DNA of 64,000 nucleotides, taken from NCBI GenBank assembly GCA_930367215.1, contig OV884058.1:219522208-219586207 (forward strand), given 5' to 3'. A program made the translations under genes and the position numbers. Position 1 is the stretch's first letter. Each line of letters starts with the position of its first letter. This document shows positions 34,446 to 46,424 of this stretch, piece after piece. This DNA is from Pollenia angustigena (lineage: Eukaryota > Arthropoda > Insecta > Diptera > Polleniidae). The notes under the pieces are model-generated. The model did not search any database. It was not told the origin of the DNA and saw only the letters and a program-made list of their open reading frames with translations.

Positions 34446-36398
34446 TTCTTTTAAAATCACTATAATTCATGTTAATTTAATATTGCAGTAAAGTTAGTGC
34501 AAAATGTAATTAATATTGAAATCACAATCCGAATCACGTTGAATGAAAGTTATTTAAAGTTGAAACAACGTGAATTTCATGTAGAATCAAATTGGTTCGA
34601 GTGTGATATAACAGTGTGAAGACAACATATGCATTTATTTAAGAATAATTTAAAACACTTACCCCTGTAACACATGTTTCACTTATCTTGTATCTCCTTT
34701 GTTTACAGAAGCACCAGCAGAATGGCCCGATATCGTTTTCGTCATCATTCTACTTTGAAAACTTGATGTACTATTTAACTAAATAATTTTAATTAAAAGA
34801 ATACGGGAATTGTCTTCTTTTTATAACATATTTTAAACATGAAAATAAAAAGATGTATATACTTAAGTGTGTATTAGACTGGCCCACGCTTGTATGGAAA
34901 AGTAAAAGTATAGTCCAATACTTTCTCCACAAGCTTGCTTTTGTTTCTTTTTCTACAATATATGTATATACCAAAAATTGGATCAATAGGACAATATTTA
35001 GAGGTCGCGATGAATGGCGACTTTTATGTTTCACAGCTTATACCTATTACATGCATTTACTTTTGGCTTATCATTATTGTACTTGTTTATGTATTGGAGA
35101 TACTTTTTCACACTTTTCTTTGATCTTTACTAGATTTACACTTGTTAAGATCCAAATATATTCATCCCTCTACATAATTATTTAACTTATTTTGAATGCA
35201 GAATTACAAGAAGCGAGTTTAGAAGGATTATGTTGAAATTTCTGACAGTGAGTCAGATTCATCGCACGAAGAAGTTAAGTTTCGCAAAAAACAAAATACA
35301 ACTTAACCAATAAAACTGAAATCTGTTTTTTAAAACGACTTTATTGAATCTATTGATCGTGTAAGTTTATCTAACCCCGAAAAATCCTTTAACTATCGCA
35401 ACCTCTAAATATTGCCCGATTGTACTCAAATTTGGACTGAACATTTTTAAGCACTATTCGAATAGGATCAGCTTTGTGGAGCGCGAATATTCGATTCTTT
35501 TGTATTTTGGGCCACCCTAGTGTGTATGCATGTTAATTTAACAAGATAAACTTTTGATTTTAATATAAAACAGGTTTTTATGGATTCAATATTGAACAAT
35601 GCTATTTTAACAGTGAATAATAATAAATAAACGTGATTTAAGATTATTTTAATATTTTTCATTTAAAATTAATATGAAATAATGATAAATTTAAATAAAG
35701 GGCATACTTTTGCGGAAATTTACCATGATTCTTTTTCTGTGTATATAAGCTCTGTAATCTTAACATAATTCGGTAAAATGTACAATAGTTCCCAAAACTC
35801 AAAACCTTTAGCATTCCAAGAATAGTTTCCGTTTCCTATTATACCTAATTTATCCATTTCATACCACACTATAAATTTTCTATAGTAATTAACAACTTCC
35901 AACAACTTTAATATACTCCTAACCTAACTTTAACTAACCTTAATGAAAGCCTAATATACCTATGTATATAAGATACCCTTATTATTTAAGCTTTATCTAA
36001 AATTTATTGAAACCATTTCTAGTAAGGTCTGTATCGACAACAATATCTTTATGTATTTATACCTTTTAAATTAATCAATTCTTATATCATTAAGAAAATA
36101 TGCAACTACAATTTTAACATCATAATTATTACCCAGTGTATGCAGAATGTTCGAAGAGGCCTCCGAGACATCGTAAGCAACATTTAATATTTTTTTTAAT
36201 CAACAAAGTTTGGTGAGTGATCGAACCTATTTATTTTTATTGTATTTTTTGCATATTTTTACAAAAACAATAACAGAAACAACAGCAATAATAATCAGGA
36301 ATTAAAGTAAAAGAGTAAGCAAATATTCTCTTATGTTTAGCAACATAGTTTTTATTGTTTTTGTTTCTGATTATATGTAACAAGGTTTATGTTCATAT
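34446..36398. other. No confirmed gene; low-complexity and TE-like scraps
   Basis: At 35225-35300 a short plus-strand frame reads DYVEISDSESDSSHEEVKF and then stops, resembling the acidic linker of a transposon protein. At 35525-35744 words pair with 33100-33150 (catgttaatttaaca), suggesting the right arm of an older element around the mini-me-like insertion. Nothing else is supported. Confidence 0.35.
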
Positions 36399-36402
36399 CT
36401 AC

Positions 36403-39400
36403 ATATGAGTCGTTCAGTGGATAAAGGGAATGAGTCCATTTTTGGCGTTTTTGAGATATAGCGTGGATACACTTCCTTTTATGACTAACAATGTATGGTA
36501 ATAATTTTGTTTTCAAATTTCAACGGAAAACCCCTTTTAAAAACAAAACATTTTTTTGTACGAAACACAAAATTTTTATTTTCAGTGGAAAAAGGGAATA
36601 AGTCCACGCTTGCATTTATATTGCAATAATCACTTGTTAACTTTGCTTTAATTCACTTTTATTTGTTTCTTTTTTTTGCCCCTCTTCGAGCTTTCGCTAC
36701 CTGCCAATTTTTTTTGTTCTTTAAATTGTTGTTGTACTTAGTTCATTGCTGCATGAGAGGAGCAATCGGAAGCGTAACTGTAATCCAACTTTATGCTTTA
36801 TTACATATGAATTCGACCTTTGATCGCTGTGGTTAGAAGAGTTTCTAACTTAGTAAGTGCAGTGAGTGCAGATCGGTCGTAACCTTCGTCGTAAGTTACA
36901 ACGTTCCTGCTAAAAAGCATTTGAAAAAGATTTCGTAAAAATATTTTAATTATTTGACCTGCGCATATTAAGTAAGTAAAGTTGAATATTATTTTTTTAT
37001 GTGTTATAAATATTAAAGTTTACTATTTATAGTTAAATAGTGCCAAGAATGAACGAAAACAACAACAATGAGGTCAATGTCGAAAGTGGTGATTCCGATT
37101 GTTCATCAGTTGGCTTTCTACGTTTCTCAAAAAGTCGAGTGACAAGAATTATATCCTCGGATTTATCGTCAAATAATGATGATGACTTGGCAACGATCTC
37201 AGTTGGGCAAAAGCGACGACGAAATAGTATTGAATGGCGAAAAAATGTAAGAAAGTTTCGTCGAATCAACGGTTTGCAATACACAAATAGCTCAAGCTCT
37301 ATTGCATCAGCAATAACATTTGCGTATGTAGTTTGTCGATGCAAACGTAACTGTAATTCCAAAATTACAGTTGACCAAAGAAAAGCAGCGTTTACATCCT
37401 TTTTTAACTTAAACTCCCATACACAACAAAATATTTTCATTAGAGGTTGCGTTGCGTCGAAAATGGTTGAAAGACAGCGTCCAAGAAATGATAATCCAAA
37501 GCCAAAATTTCGTACTTTTTCGTATTCTATTCGAATACCAGACCAAGGCGACATTCCTGTCTGCAAAAAGTATTTTTTGGACACATACCACCCACATAAG
37601 CAACAAACGACTTTTTAATTGCAGTCAAAAAAATCAGGTTTCGGAATTAATAGACCAGCGGGGAAAACACATTCGAACTAATAAAATTGATGACACACCC
37701 ATCATTAATCATATAAACTCATTTCCGGCTTATACTAGCCATTACAGCAGATCCCATAATCCGCAGCGCAAGTATTTAAATTCCGACTTAAACATAAGAA
37801 AAATGTACGACCTTTATGTTGAGAAGTGTAAGTCGGACAGTCTTGAACCTGTAAAAGAAAAATTTTACTACCATATTTTTCCAACGAAATTCAACTTACA
37901 TTTCAAACACCCATCCAAAGATACTTGTCAAATGTGCGATTTACTGGAAATGAGAATTAAGTCATCGGTTGACAATATTATCTCAATACAAGAAAAGGAG
38001 TGCCACTTATTCAAAGCTCAAACAGCCCGAATCCAAATGGCAGCGGATAAGCTAACTGCTTCCGAAAGCACTTATGTGTTTTGTTTCGATTTGCAAAAAG
38101 CCTTAGCTTTTCCCAAGTTAACCACATCAAGTGCTTATTACAAACGTAATTTGTACGTATATAACTTAGGATTAAATGAGTTTCAAAACAATGCTTGAGA
38201 CATGTTTGTTTGGCCAGAAACTGAGGGATCAAGAGGCTCGCAAGAAATCGCATCTTGTTTGGTCAAATACATAAAAATGTTTGCTGATACGCACGATCGG
38301 ATTGTTTTGTGGTCTGACTCATGTATTGGACAAAATAGAAATATCAAGACTGTCCTAAGTTTACTCAAATTAGTTCAAAGTACTGATATAAAAGCTAAGT
38401 CGATTGAAATGAAATTTTTAGTAAGCGGACTTACCTACTTACCAAATGATACCGATTTTGCCATTATTGAGTCTAACGCAAAAAAAAATCAGCACATTTA
38501 TTCGCCAAATGATTGGATAAATATAATCGCAACATGCAAAAGAAAGGAACAGTTTCGAGTGGTTAAAATTACCCATTTTGATTTTTTCTCTACAAAATCT
38601 TTAGAAAATAACGTTTGCAATCGCAAAACCAATACCGCGGGAAAACCGGTAAACTGACTCCAAATGAGGTGGATCAAACTAGAGAGATCAAGATCGATGA
38701 AAATTTAGGATTTGAAAATATAAACATAAGAAAGAAAGGTAAGGTAATGTTATTGAATAGCGTGAGTCAAAGTTTATTGTGTCCTGAAACTAGAGCTATA
38801 ACAAAAGAAAAGAAAAAGGATATGATAGATTTATTAAAATATATCCCTCCCGTGTACCATACTTTCTATAAAAACTTGAAAACAGTATCAAGTCAGAAAG
38901 ATTATTCTGAAGAAGACATATTATTTTGTTAAATTTAGGAAGAACTTTTTTTTAGTTATTTTTTGTGTTAAAAAGAAGAAATGTTTTATGTTATTTTTTT
39001 AAGTTCATTAAAAATAAAACTGTGCGAATGCACTGAACTAAAAAACAAATTATCTGCAGCCTTTTTTTGCAAAATTATAAAAATTGTACTCTTTCCTATA
39101 CTAATTCAATTAAAACACTACGCGAGGTAAGCCAATATTTAGATGGATATTTTTTCTTATTATTTCCGAACGAATGCTCAAAGTCAAAACATAATTAATT
39201 TGCATTTTTACGCTATCGATTTTAACAACAAAATATTTGGTGGACTTATTCCCTTTTTCCACTGAAACTCTTATCAATAAAAATGTATTTGTATCATATT
39301 AACAGTTTTTGTGAACACATACACTAACATACTAACATTATATATTTACAAATTGTAAAAGAAGCCCTGATAATTAATTTTGCATTTTAGTTTTGAGTTT

Positions 39401-39501
39401 TGTTGTAACAAATAGTTTTAAGGTCAACGTCAACTGTTCTGTCGTTTTTCTCCATTTCAAATATTTGGACTCATTCCCTTTATCCACTGAACGACTCATA
39501 T
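36403..39501 (+). mobile_element. 3.1 kb DNA transposon with 36-bp inverted repeats
   Basis: The termini are exact complements over 36 bp (left: atatgagtcgttcagtggat, then aaagggaatgagtcca). A second, internal inverted pair of 24 bp with nearly the same sequence (cagtggaaaaagggaataag, then tcca) lies at 36583-36606 and 39241-39264. The direct repeat atatctacat at 36395-36404 and 39498-39507 overlaps the ends, so the target duplication could be 4 bp (CTAC) or up to 8-10 bp. It carries a decayed transposase gene on the plus strand. The superfamily is not certain; hAT-like length and Sola-like 4-bp duplication are both compatible. Confidence 0.8.
37040..38932 (+). pseudogene. Decayed transposase of the 3.1 kb transposon
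   Basis: The plus-strand frame starts MPRMNENNNNEV at 37040 and continues through RWRKNVRKFRRI-type basic stretches. A 4-bp duplication-like shift near 37590 moves the frame to that ending at 38198. It then crosses a TGA (38196-38198) into the frame from 38202, another TGA at about 38655, and a further shift to the last frame ending at 38932. Recognisable parts: a Cys-rich HPSKDTCQMCDLLEMRI (about 37910), FCFDLQKALAFP (first acidic residue, about 38085), LWSDSCIGQNRN (second, about 38312), SGLTYLPNDTDFAIIES (about 38424), and a Lys-rich C-terminal end with IPPVYHTFYKNL. This D...D...D order occurs in a widespread but, to me, unnamed insect transposase family. At least four lesions make it inactive. 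Confidence 0.75.
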
Positions 39502-39509
39502 CTACATGT

Positions 39510-39920
39510 GAATATATTTTAATAATTTTGTCTTTTGGTATTTTATTTTAATATGGGAAGTATCCCTTATTTAAAATCTTTATTTTTAAATATGTATATA
39601 AAATTTATCATCAAAGATAAGTCTATAATTTAAAATAATTTTGAAGTTAAATTTAAGGAAAAAGTTTAACTAATTCGCTATGAACTTTATTAAATGAATA
39701 AATTTTGTAATTTCTTAAAATGGATTGCTAGACGTTAAAAATCTTTTCTTGCGGATGTAAAATGAATTAGGATGACATCGTTTACGGATTCAGCAAACTT
39801 TGTGCCACTGAAACATTAGGTAGGGAGGGTAACGAGGAATTGGCCCCAAAAACATCTTGGTTGCTCTACAATCAGCAAGTTGATGTGACAATAGTTTTGT
39901 TTTGTTTCTTCGAATTAGTC
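39510..39920. other. No gene seen
   Basis: AT-rich; no terminal repeats or ORF accepted. Confidence 0.4.
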
Positions 39921-39924
39921 AATA

Positions 39925-41237
39925 CACGCAGAGAAAAAATATGGTTGGGCATGGTTACGGCAACAACACTATGTTTAATGTAACAATATATTGTTGTCGT
40001 ACACAAATAATTGTTATTTTTATTTAATATCAACAATATTATAGTTACTGTAAACATATAAATGTTTATCGCAATTATGAATTTGAGTATTGTTGACCGA
40101 AAAATATTTATTTTTCTAACAACTAAATTATGATAACTTTCAAAACATATTATATTACCCACAACCATATCATGATATTTAATAGCCATAACATGATAAC
40201 TTTCTATACATTTATCATATTATGTTAAAGATGCAATCAAACTATTTTTACTCTAATCATATTATGTTAGCGCCATTTGTAAAATAATTTTGAAGCAGTT
40301 GTGTCATTTTTTTATTTGTGAGCGGTTAAACAATTAAAAGATAAAATTCCATAAAAAAAATAAGTTTAAAGAAATTACAAAATTAAAATATTAGCGGAGT
40401 TCATTCAAGTATTAGTGATGTAATAGTGCAAATGCAAAATATCATAGTTTTTTTGTAAAATCCAACAAAACAACACAGAGATTTCGTTATATTTTATTAA
40501 AGTGCTACTATATTTCTGTGGTTTTCATGGGCAATCGCGTATGTCTTAAAACAAATTGTTCAGGAAAGCCAAAAAACCATTCGAGATCAAACTATGGGCT
40601 AGGTACTGCACATTTTAAACTTTGTCATTACGTTAAAAAATCGGAATTGATCCATCTTTTTTCAAAAAAATTTAAAGAGTGTTCAAAATTAGGCAATATG
40701 GCATCAACATCTCAAAATCGAAAAAATGGACACACGCGGTTACCCATGAAAACCACAGATTTTTCATTTGCTCTTTTGCAAGCCTTATATTGAACTCCGC
40801 TATTTGATTAACATTAAGAAAAATTGTAAAAAGCCACAAAATTAAAAATCGATTCAACAATATTTAAATTTATTTTGTATTTTTATGACAGCTATGAAAG
40901 GTGCTGTATCATAATATGATTGCTTCTAAATTTATTATGATTAACATGATGATAATATGATTACTTCTTAGCTTATTATGATTAACATAACAATAATATG
41001 ATTAATTGCTTAGCTTATTATGAGTAACATGACAATAATTTGATTATTTCTTAACTTAGTATGATTAACAGAATAATAATATGATTAAGGGAAAACTATT
41101 ATGATGTAATAGTACGAGTATATTTAGTCATAATATGATTAAATAATAATCTTAATATGGTGGCTACAATCATAATTCTTATCATAATATGTTGCTCTTA
41201 GAATATGTTTACCACAACCATGTTTTTTCTTTGCGTG
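39925..41237. mobile_element. TA-flanked nonautonomous element with internal tandem repeats, 1.3 kb
   Basis: The left end cacgcagagaaaaaatatgg and the right end ccatgttttttctttgcgtg are complementary, flanked by TA on both sides, as for Tc1/mariner-type insertion. About 40905-41105 holds roughly four divergent units of about 45 bp (ataatatgattacttcttag, then cttattatgattaacat). A plus-strand 91-residue frame (40518-40793, MVFMGNRVCLKTNCSGKPKN) contains a few Cys/His but no clear domain. It could be an exon-like remnant and was not accepted as a gene. Confidence 0.65.
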
Positions 41238-41539
41238 TAGTTTTGCTTTAATTTCGGCTTGAGTTAATTTAATTAGTATTTTGCAGTTTTTTCATATAAC
41301 AGAGACAAGGGAGTTTTAAATTATTATGTATACAAGTACAAGTCAGTTGTATGCGATTAAAGGGTATTAGCTGACAAGAACCCACCCTAAACAGACTGTT
41401 AGCTAGCATGCTGATAACTCCCGATTGTCATAGCTACTTATCTTTAAAAATAATATTTTATTAACTAGAACTAGTGCGCATACTTATTTCCGATCTCTCA
41501 GTCCAATTTTATAGTGACTTTAAACACGCTATACTGTAA

Positions 41540-42531
41540 AGGCGCCCGTACACGACATGTATTTGTCATCTGACATGTCAAATTTTCAAGTCACATGTAA
41601 TTGTTCATGTCTGTCAAAATTGCTGTTTTACATAAGGTTTATAATATTCGGTCACAAACGTACATGTAATTTGCTTCTGACATTGTCTCTGTTTTTTTTT
41701 CGCATTGTTATTGCAGAAACCAAAGTAGTTCTCGGTTTCAAAATAGCTTGCTGCCGCCACGAAAATATTTATTTGCGCCGTAAAATAATTTAGTCATCTT
41801 AACATTTTTTCTTTTATTTTAAAGATACCAATTTAGAATTTTATAATTAAACGGTTTTTATGTATATACCCTGCGAGAAATTTGTGTCAATTGGTCCCAC
41901 AGACTGGTCCTGGGAGTTGTGAAAATAGAACAGGTACAAAAAGAAAGAACTCATGACCAGTGAAAGGAGAACCAATCATGTAACTGGTTTATGAAGAACA
42001 AAAAGGTAGAAAAGTAATGAATTACAGAACAGTCTTCACCGGTGGTGGGAGAAATTTTTTTGGGACTTTCTAAAGTTTGGCTCTTGAATTTAATTCTAGG
42101 ACTTGTTTTATTGAAAAATTACTACATTGTAACGAAATAATACTAATATTTTAGTAACTGTCACTAAACACGTCCATTGAGAATAGATTTGTGACTGGTC
42201 AAATGGTGTCAATTGACCCCCTCCAATGACAACCCCATGTAAATGTGATAGGTCTTATTCATAGAAAGTGTTAAAACCAGAACCGGTCTCTACCACCAGA
42301 GACCTATCACAGGACTACTTTGGTGTCAGTTCGCTTCCCTCTAGGGTATTTACATAAATTCTATTCAATGGTGAGATGAGCATACATATCTTGGTATTGT
42401 AAAATATTAACTTCAGCCGGCTAATGATTCCGTCAATAGTTGACGCCGCTGCCAGTTTCACGACATGTATGTGTTTTGCAGTGGGAAATTTGACATGTCA
42501 GATGACAAAAACATGTCGTCTATATGCTCCT
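41540..42531. mobile_element. PIF/Harbinger-like MITE containing a second element
   Basis: The left end aggcgcccgtacacgacatg and the right end catgtcgtctatatgctcct pair over most of their length, and the match continues through gtcatctgacatgtcaaatt. Flanks are TAA (left) and TTA (right), so the duplication is not exact. A TA-flanked element lies inside at 41869-42346. The frames of 78 and 62 residues are arm shadows. Confidence 0.65.
41869..42346. mobile_element. TA-flanked MITE, 478 bp, with CCCT ends
   Basis: It begins ccctgcgagaaatttgtgtc and ends gacaccaaag-type complement ... ctctaggg (right end cgcttccctctaggg). TA flanks both sides (41867-41868 and 42347-42348). The inverted repeat is imperfect after the first few bases, then matches again at gtgtcaattgg against ggtgtcagtt. 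No ORF. Confidence 0.55.
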
Positions 42532-42570
42532 TTAGCAAATATTTTGTCCACTTGTACATTACAAACTGCA

Positions 42571-42814
42571 GCCGTATTCCGTAATTCGCTAAAGCTAAAT
42601 CTCTATCGCTAAAAATCTATAAAGTTAATTTAGCAATTTTTGGCTACAAATGTAATTCAGTAACGTGCATTGCTAAATTTGGCAATGTAATACAAATTTA
42701 ATTTGCCGCAATTTTAGCTTTTAATGTCATCGCTAAAATTTTTTAATTTTGTTTTCTTTAAGGAATTTTAGCGATCGAGATTTAGCTTTAGCTAATCGAA
42801 TTACAGAATACGGC
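42571..42814. mobile_element. MITE, about 245 bp, with GCCGTATTCYGTAATTCG ends
   Basis: The left end gccgtattccgtaattcg and the right end cgaattacagaatacggc are complementary. The interior continues pairing through taaagctaaatct and cgctaaaa. No clear target duplication. Confidence 0.7.
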
Positions 42815-43153
42815 AGCTGAACTCTAATTTTAGGGTTTTTGCAACACTTGTTTTAATTTTTCAGTCTAGGTTTACACGCTTCAACCTTTGATGCTCAATT
42901 GGTAAGTTGTTAGGAGAGAGAATAAACTGCATTCCTATTTGCTTACAATTTCAAACTTGCAAACTTGAAACAGTTGTCAGAGCTGCCGTTGTTGGTTATT
43001 TTTAACCAAAATTTAAAATTTTTTTTTAATGTAGACATGCGAATAGTTTTTTCATTTTGGTTTCTTTTATTCCGCTGTATGAATATTTTTTTTATTTTTC
43101 TTGATAAACTTTTAAATCACGTTGTTTAAATGAAATTAAATTTCTAAATTAAA

Positions 43154-43259
43154 CCCATGTTCAGTTACTTTACTTTGGTGAGAACTTTTCGCATCGAAAA
43201 GTTGTGAAACAAAATATTCCATCGTTTCTTGAAAAATGAGTAAAAAGTGTGTCTCTTAA
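43154..43259. mobile_element. MITE family M1, second copy, left part
   Basis: It begins cccatgttcagttactttac and runs collinear with the reverse complement of the copy at 9354-10083 (shared words agaacttttcgcatcgaaaag, attccatcgtttct) up to TTAA at 43256-43259. The remainder is at 48252-48850, displaced by a 5-kb insertion. Confidence 0.8.
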
Positions 43260-44046
43260 GGTCCCATTAGCCGACCGTAAATGTAGAAATGTAAATGTAA
43301 TGTAAACAGCTGATCGTTTCTGTTATATGGAAAGTAATGCAAATGCTTAACTGACTGTAATGTCACTTAACCGTAACGTGCCAACCTGTAGAAAATAGAA
43401 TTTCCTTACGAGGTTACGTGACAGTTGTAGATAGTGATGGGCTGCTTATATTTTAAATGCAATGCGGGTAAAATCACTCGTTTTGTTTGGTACTTTTTCA
43501 GTTATAATATCTGTGGACTTTTGACAAAATAAGTAACAATCCATACATATTTTCATTTATACAAATACATGCTTAGATGTATAAAATTAACAAATGTATA
43601 CATATCCACAAACAAACAAAGTCTGGTTTTTAATGGTATCAGAACCTTGTTTAGGTGTATGCACATTTTGAATATGATATAATACATATTTGTTTTTTGT
43701 AAATCTGTAATATTATTATCAAATATTAAATTATTTATTTATTTATACATGCAAGAAATACAGTTTTAATACTATTTAAATCACTTGGTACTTTTTCTGC
43801 AAAGCGTGTCATATGTTTTCCCATTCATAAACAAAAAGCAATAGTATACATAAAACAAAACAAACAGTGATGAGAATCAAAAATGTTCAAATGGTGACCG
43901 TTGTGCAGAAAAGGTACCACGTGATTTAAGTGGTATTAAAACAGTATTTTGTGTATGTAAAAAATGTTAATAATTTAATATTTGTATTATAGATTTACAA
44001 TAAATAAATTTGTATTTTAGCATATATACATTTTTAGCATACATAT

Positions 44047-44487
44047 TGTTACGTTTTTCCTTTAATAAACGCGTTCGGTTTAATCCCTTTATAATAAACC
44101 GTTGAGTTCTTTTAATTGCAAATAAAAATAAATACACGCACTTATTCAACTTTACAAACTTTATTGAAATTAATTATTTTGTTCACAATTGTTAGTTACG
44201 AACAGAACCGTTTTTCAAAACAGACTAAACTAATTTTACATGAGTCACCCCTTTTTATATTTCATAATTATTTCTAGATTTTTCCTGAACCTTCCCGTAA
44301 AAACTATTTATTATGTTCTATAACCATTTCTAGAAATTACTGGGAAATTTATATAGGAATTATTTTTAAAATAACAGTTGTGTTGAAAATTATACATGAC
44401 AATTTTAAGTAACATAAAACTATAACTTACAAGATAACTTATAACTATAACTATAAATAATTCTTAGATAATTTAACTTTCGTAACA
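44047..44487 (-). repeat. 3' LTR (minus-strand sense)
   Basis: 441 bp, tgttacg...cgtaaca. It matches 47363-47803 except for two differences noted by eye (tttaatccc against tttactccc, and atacatgac against ataaatgac). The 660-residue reading frame ends inside it at 44420. Confidence 0.9.
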
Positions 44488-46402
44488 CTGCCCTCCACTT
44501 AAGCCTGTTCGTCCCGAATAGGCTCAGATTCTCCTTTCCATAATGGGCTAGTCGTTCTAGATGTACCACTTTCATTTTTGATCTTGGGCTCTTATATTTC
44601 TGGATCCGATACACCACGTCATTCAATTTCTTTATTACTTTATATGGGCCATCCCAATGAGTCTGCAGCTTTGGAGATAGTCCATTCTTCCGTTGCGGAT
44701 TAAAAAGTAAAACCAGCTGGCCTTCTTTGAAGCCTTCCGAATTTGCCACTCCATTGTTTCTGGCTTTCAACTGCCTTCGTCTTAACTCGTTTTTCTGCTC
44801 TTGGGTAGAGTCATTATTATTCGCTGGTTCGGATAGTTCACCAAAGTTGTACTGCTGGACCGGATTTCTACTTTCTCCAATTAGACCACTGTCTGCAACG
44901 CACTGTGGGCATGTAATTACGCAATCAATCACGGCTTGCTTGCAACCGATCCAATAGAAGCTTGCTTTTAACTTCTTTATGGTTTTCGTAACGCTTAGAT
45001 GCCCACCACCAGTACCTTCGTGGAATTTCTTCACAACTTCACATACTTTAGAAGTCGGTACTACAATAAGGTTTTTAACCGTTTTGCCATCAGTACTTTC
45101 CCATGTACGGTATAGGCAACCATTTATCATCCGCAGACTACTCCACTGCGCCCAATACGCTTTCATTAGTGGACCGTTCAATTTAATTTCTTCACGAGTC
45201 GGCCTTTCACCTTCGTTTTTAGCCATCATAATTTGCGATAATAAGGGGTCACTTTTCTGCGCCGTTGACCAGTCTTCGCTGGGTTCCACATCTAATAAGC
45301 GAATCTCATTTATGCGTTTCTTGTTTTTAGACTCTATACCGTGCTTGCTTTTATGTTTACTTGGCCGTCTTGAATATGTGCTCGCTTTCCCACGTTTTTC
45401 ATCGTCTCTTCGGGATGACCATTTCTTATGATCACTAGTGGCTAGCTGTCTTACAAGAGCTTCACTTCCATTCCCAACGTTAAGGGGTATTTCTAGACCA
45501 TACCAATTCATAATTTGTCGTCCCATATCTAGACTAATGCCTTGACGAATCATAAAATCTGCTCCAATTATGACCTCGTCCATAATTTCAGCCACAATAA
45601 ACTCATCAAAAACGATCATATCGGCCATTCTTATTTCCACTCTTGCTTTGCCATAGACAATGACAGGCTCTCCCGTGGCTGTTCGCAAGTTCACGCCACT
45701 TAGCGGCTCGACAGCTCCCTTTATCAAATCAGCTCTTATAATGGAATGTCCTGCACCAGTGTCGATAGTCAAAATGCGGATTTCACCATTTATGTAACCA
45801 CAGGTCGTAATATTTCTGTTACTCGTTTTCACTACTAAATTGATCGTGAGACCTTCAGCTTCCTCCGAACTGCTTGCTCGTCTCAGCTTTAGCGGTGGCT
45901 CCTGCGATGTTTGTTGACTAGCTCTTCGTTTGTCCCTTTGCGGCGAAGCAGATCTTGATCGTTGCTTGGGTGCTTTGCAGTTTCGCTGAATATGGCCAGT
46001 TTTACCGCAGTTATAGCATTTAACTTTGTTTTTACCTTGCTTCTCGCCCAAAGCCTGCAAAACTGCCTCCTTCATGCTTCTCATTTCCTTTAAAATATCT
46101 CCTTCGTCTTCTGCTGTTATATCGAGCTTGCGCACCTTGCATATATGCGGTTTTGAAATTATTCTAGCGGTTTCTTGTGCTAGGGCAAATGATACCGTTT
46201 CTGCAAATGATGGCCTCTGTGATGCACATACCGCTAGTTTTACATCAGCATCCCGTATACCGTTTACAAATGCCTCGGTCTTAAAATGATCTAGCAATGG
46301 ATGACTTTCACCTGGATAAGTAAGCTGCACCAAGCGCTCAATCTCTAATGCGAAATCCTGTAGCGTCTCGTTTGGCTTTTGTACTCTACCCCGTAATTCC
46401 AT
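44420..46402 (-). CDS. Gag C-terminus / protease / integrase-remnant polyprotein, 660 residues
   Basis: Read on the minus strand. Residues 1-95 continue the Gag core (RGRVQKPNETLQDFALEIE). A CCHC zinc knuckle CYNCGKTGHIQRNC lies near residue 130 and an aspartic protease motif IDTGAGHSII near 210. Then comes a linker, and an integrase N-terminal HHCC-like segment (KFHEGTGGGHLSVT ... CVITCPQC) near 450-490. The C-terminus has the GPY/F-type motif HWDGPYKVI and VVHLERLAHY. RT, RNase H and the integrase DDE core are missing, yet the frame stays open. It probably starts by frame change from the upstream Gag ORF. The product could at most supply structural or protease functions. Confidence 0.8.
   Translation of the reverse strand: MELRGRVQKPNETLQDFALEIERLVQLTYPGESHPLLDHFKTEAFVNGIRDADVKLAVCASQRPSFAETVSFALAQETARIISKPHICKVRKLDITAEDEGDILKEMRSMKEAVLQALGEKQGKNKVKCYNCGKTGHIQRNCKAPKQRSRSASPQRDKRRASQQTSQEPPLKLRRASSSEEAEGLTINLVVKTSNRNITTCGYINGEIRILTIDTGAGHSIIRADLIKGAVEPLSGVNLRTATGEPVIVYGKARVEIRMADMIVFDEFIVAEIMDEVIIGADFMIRQGISLDMGRQIMNWYGLEIPLNVGNGSEALVRQLATSDHKKWSSRRDDEKRGKASTYSRRPSKHKSKHGIESKNKKRINEIRLLDVEPSEDWSTAQKSDPLLSQIMMAKNEGERPTREEIKLNGPLMKAYWAQWSSLRMINGCLYRTWESTDGKTVKNLIVVPTSKVCEVVKKFHEGTGGGHLSVTKTIKKLKASFYWIGCKQAVIDCVITCPQCVADSGLIGESRNPVQQYNFGELSEPANNNDSTQEQKNELRRRQLKARNNGVANSEGFKEGQLVLLFNPQRKNGLSPKLQTHWDGPYKVIKKLNDVVYRIQKYKSPRSKMKVVHLERLAHYGKENLSLFGTNRLKWRAVLRKLNYLRIIYSYSYKLSCKL
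44488..44500 (-). promoter_or_regulatory. Polypurine tract of the LTR element
   Basis: Directly before the 3' LTR on the minus strand the sequence is aagtggagggcag, the purine run expected to prime plus-strand DNA synthesis. Confidence 0.7.
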
Positions 46403-46424
46403 TCTGAATATTTCTTTTCTATGT

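Noticed and set aside
34690..34760. Acceptor-like tttgtttacag followed by a short frame APAEWPDIVFVIILL and a stop, faintly like a GMC oxidoreductase motif
   Set aside because: Only about 16 residues, inside a region bounded by element ends, with no partner exon; chance is likely.
37033..37606. Minus-strand ORFs of 183 and 65 residues
   Set aside because: Shadows of the plus-strand transposase remnant.
44727..46289. Plus-strand ORFs of 76-150 residues across the LTR element
   Set aside because: Antisense shadows of the minus-strand polyprotein.
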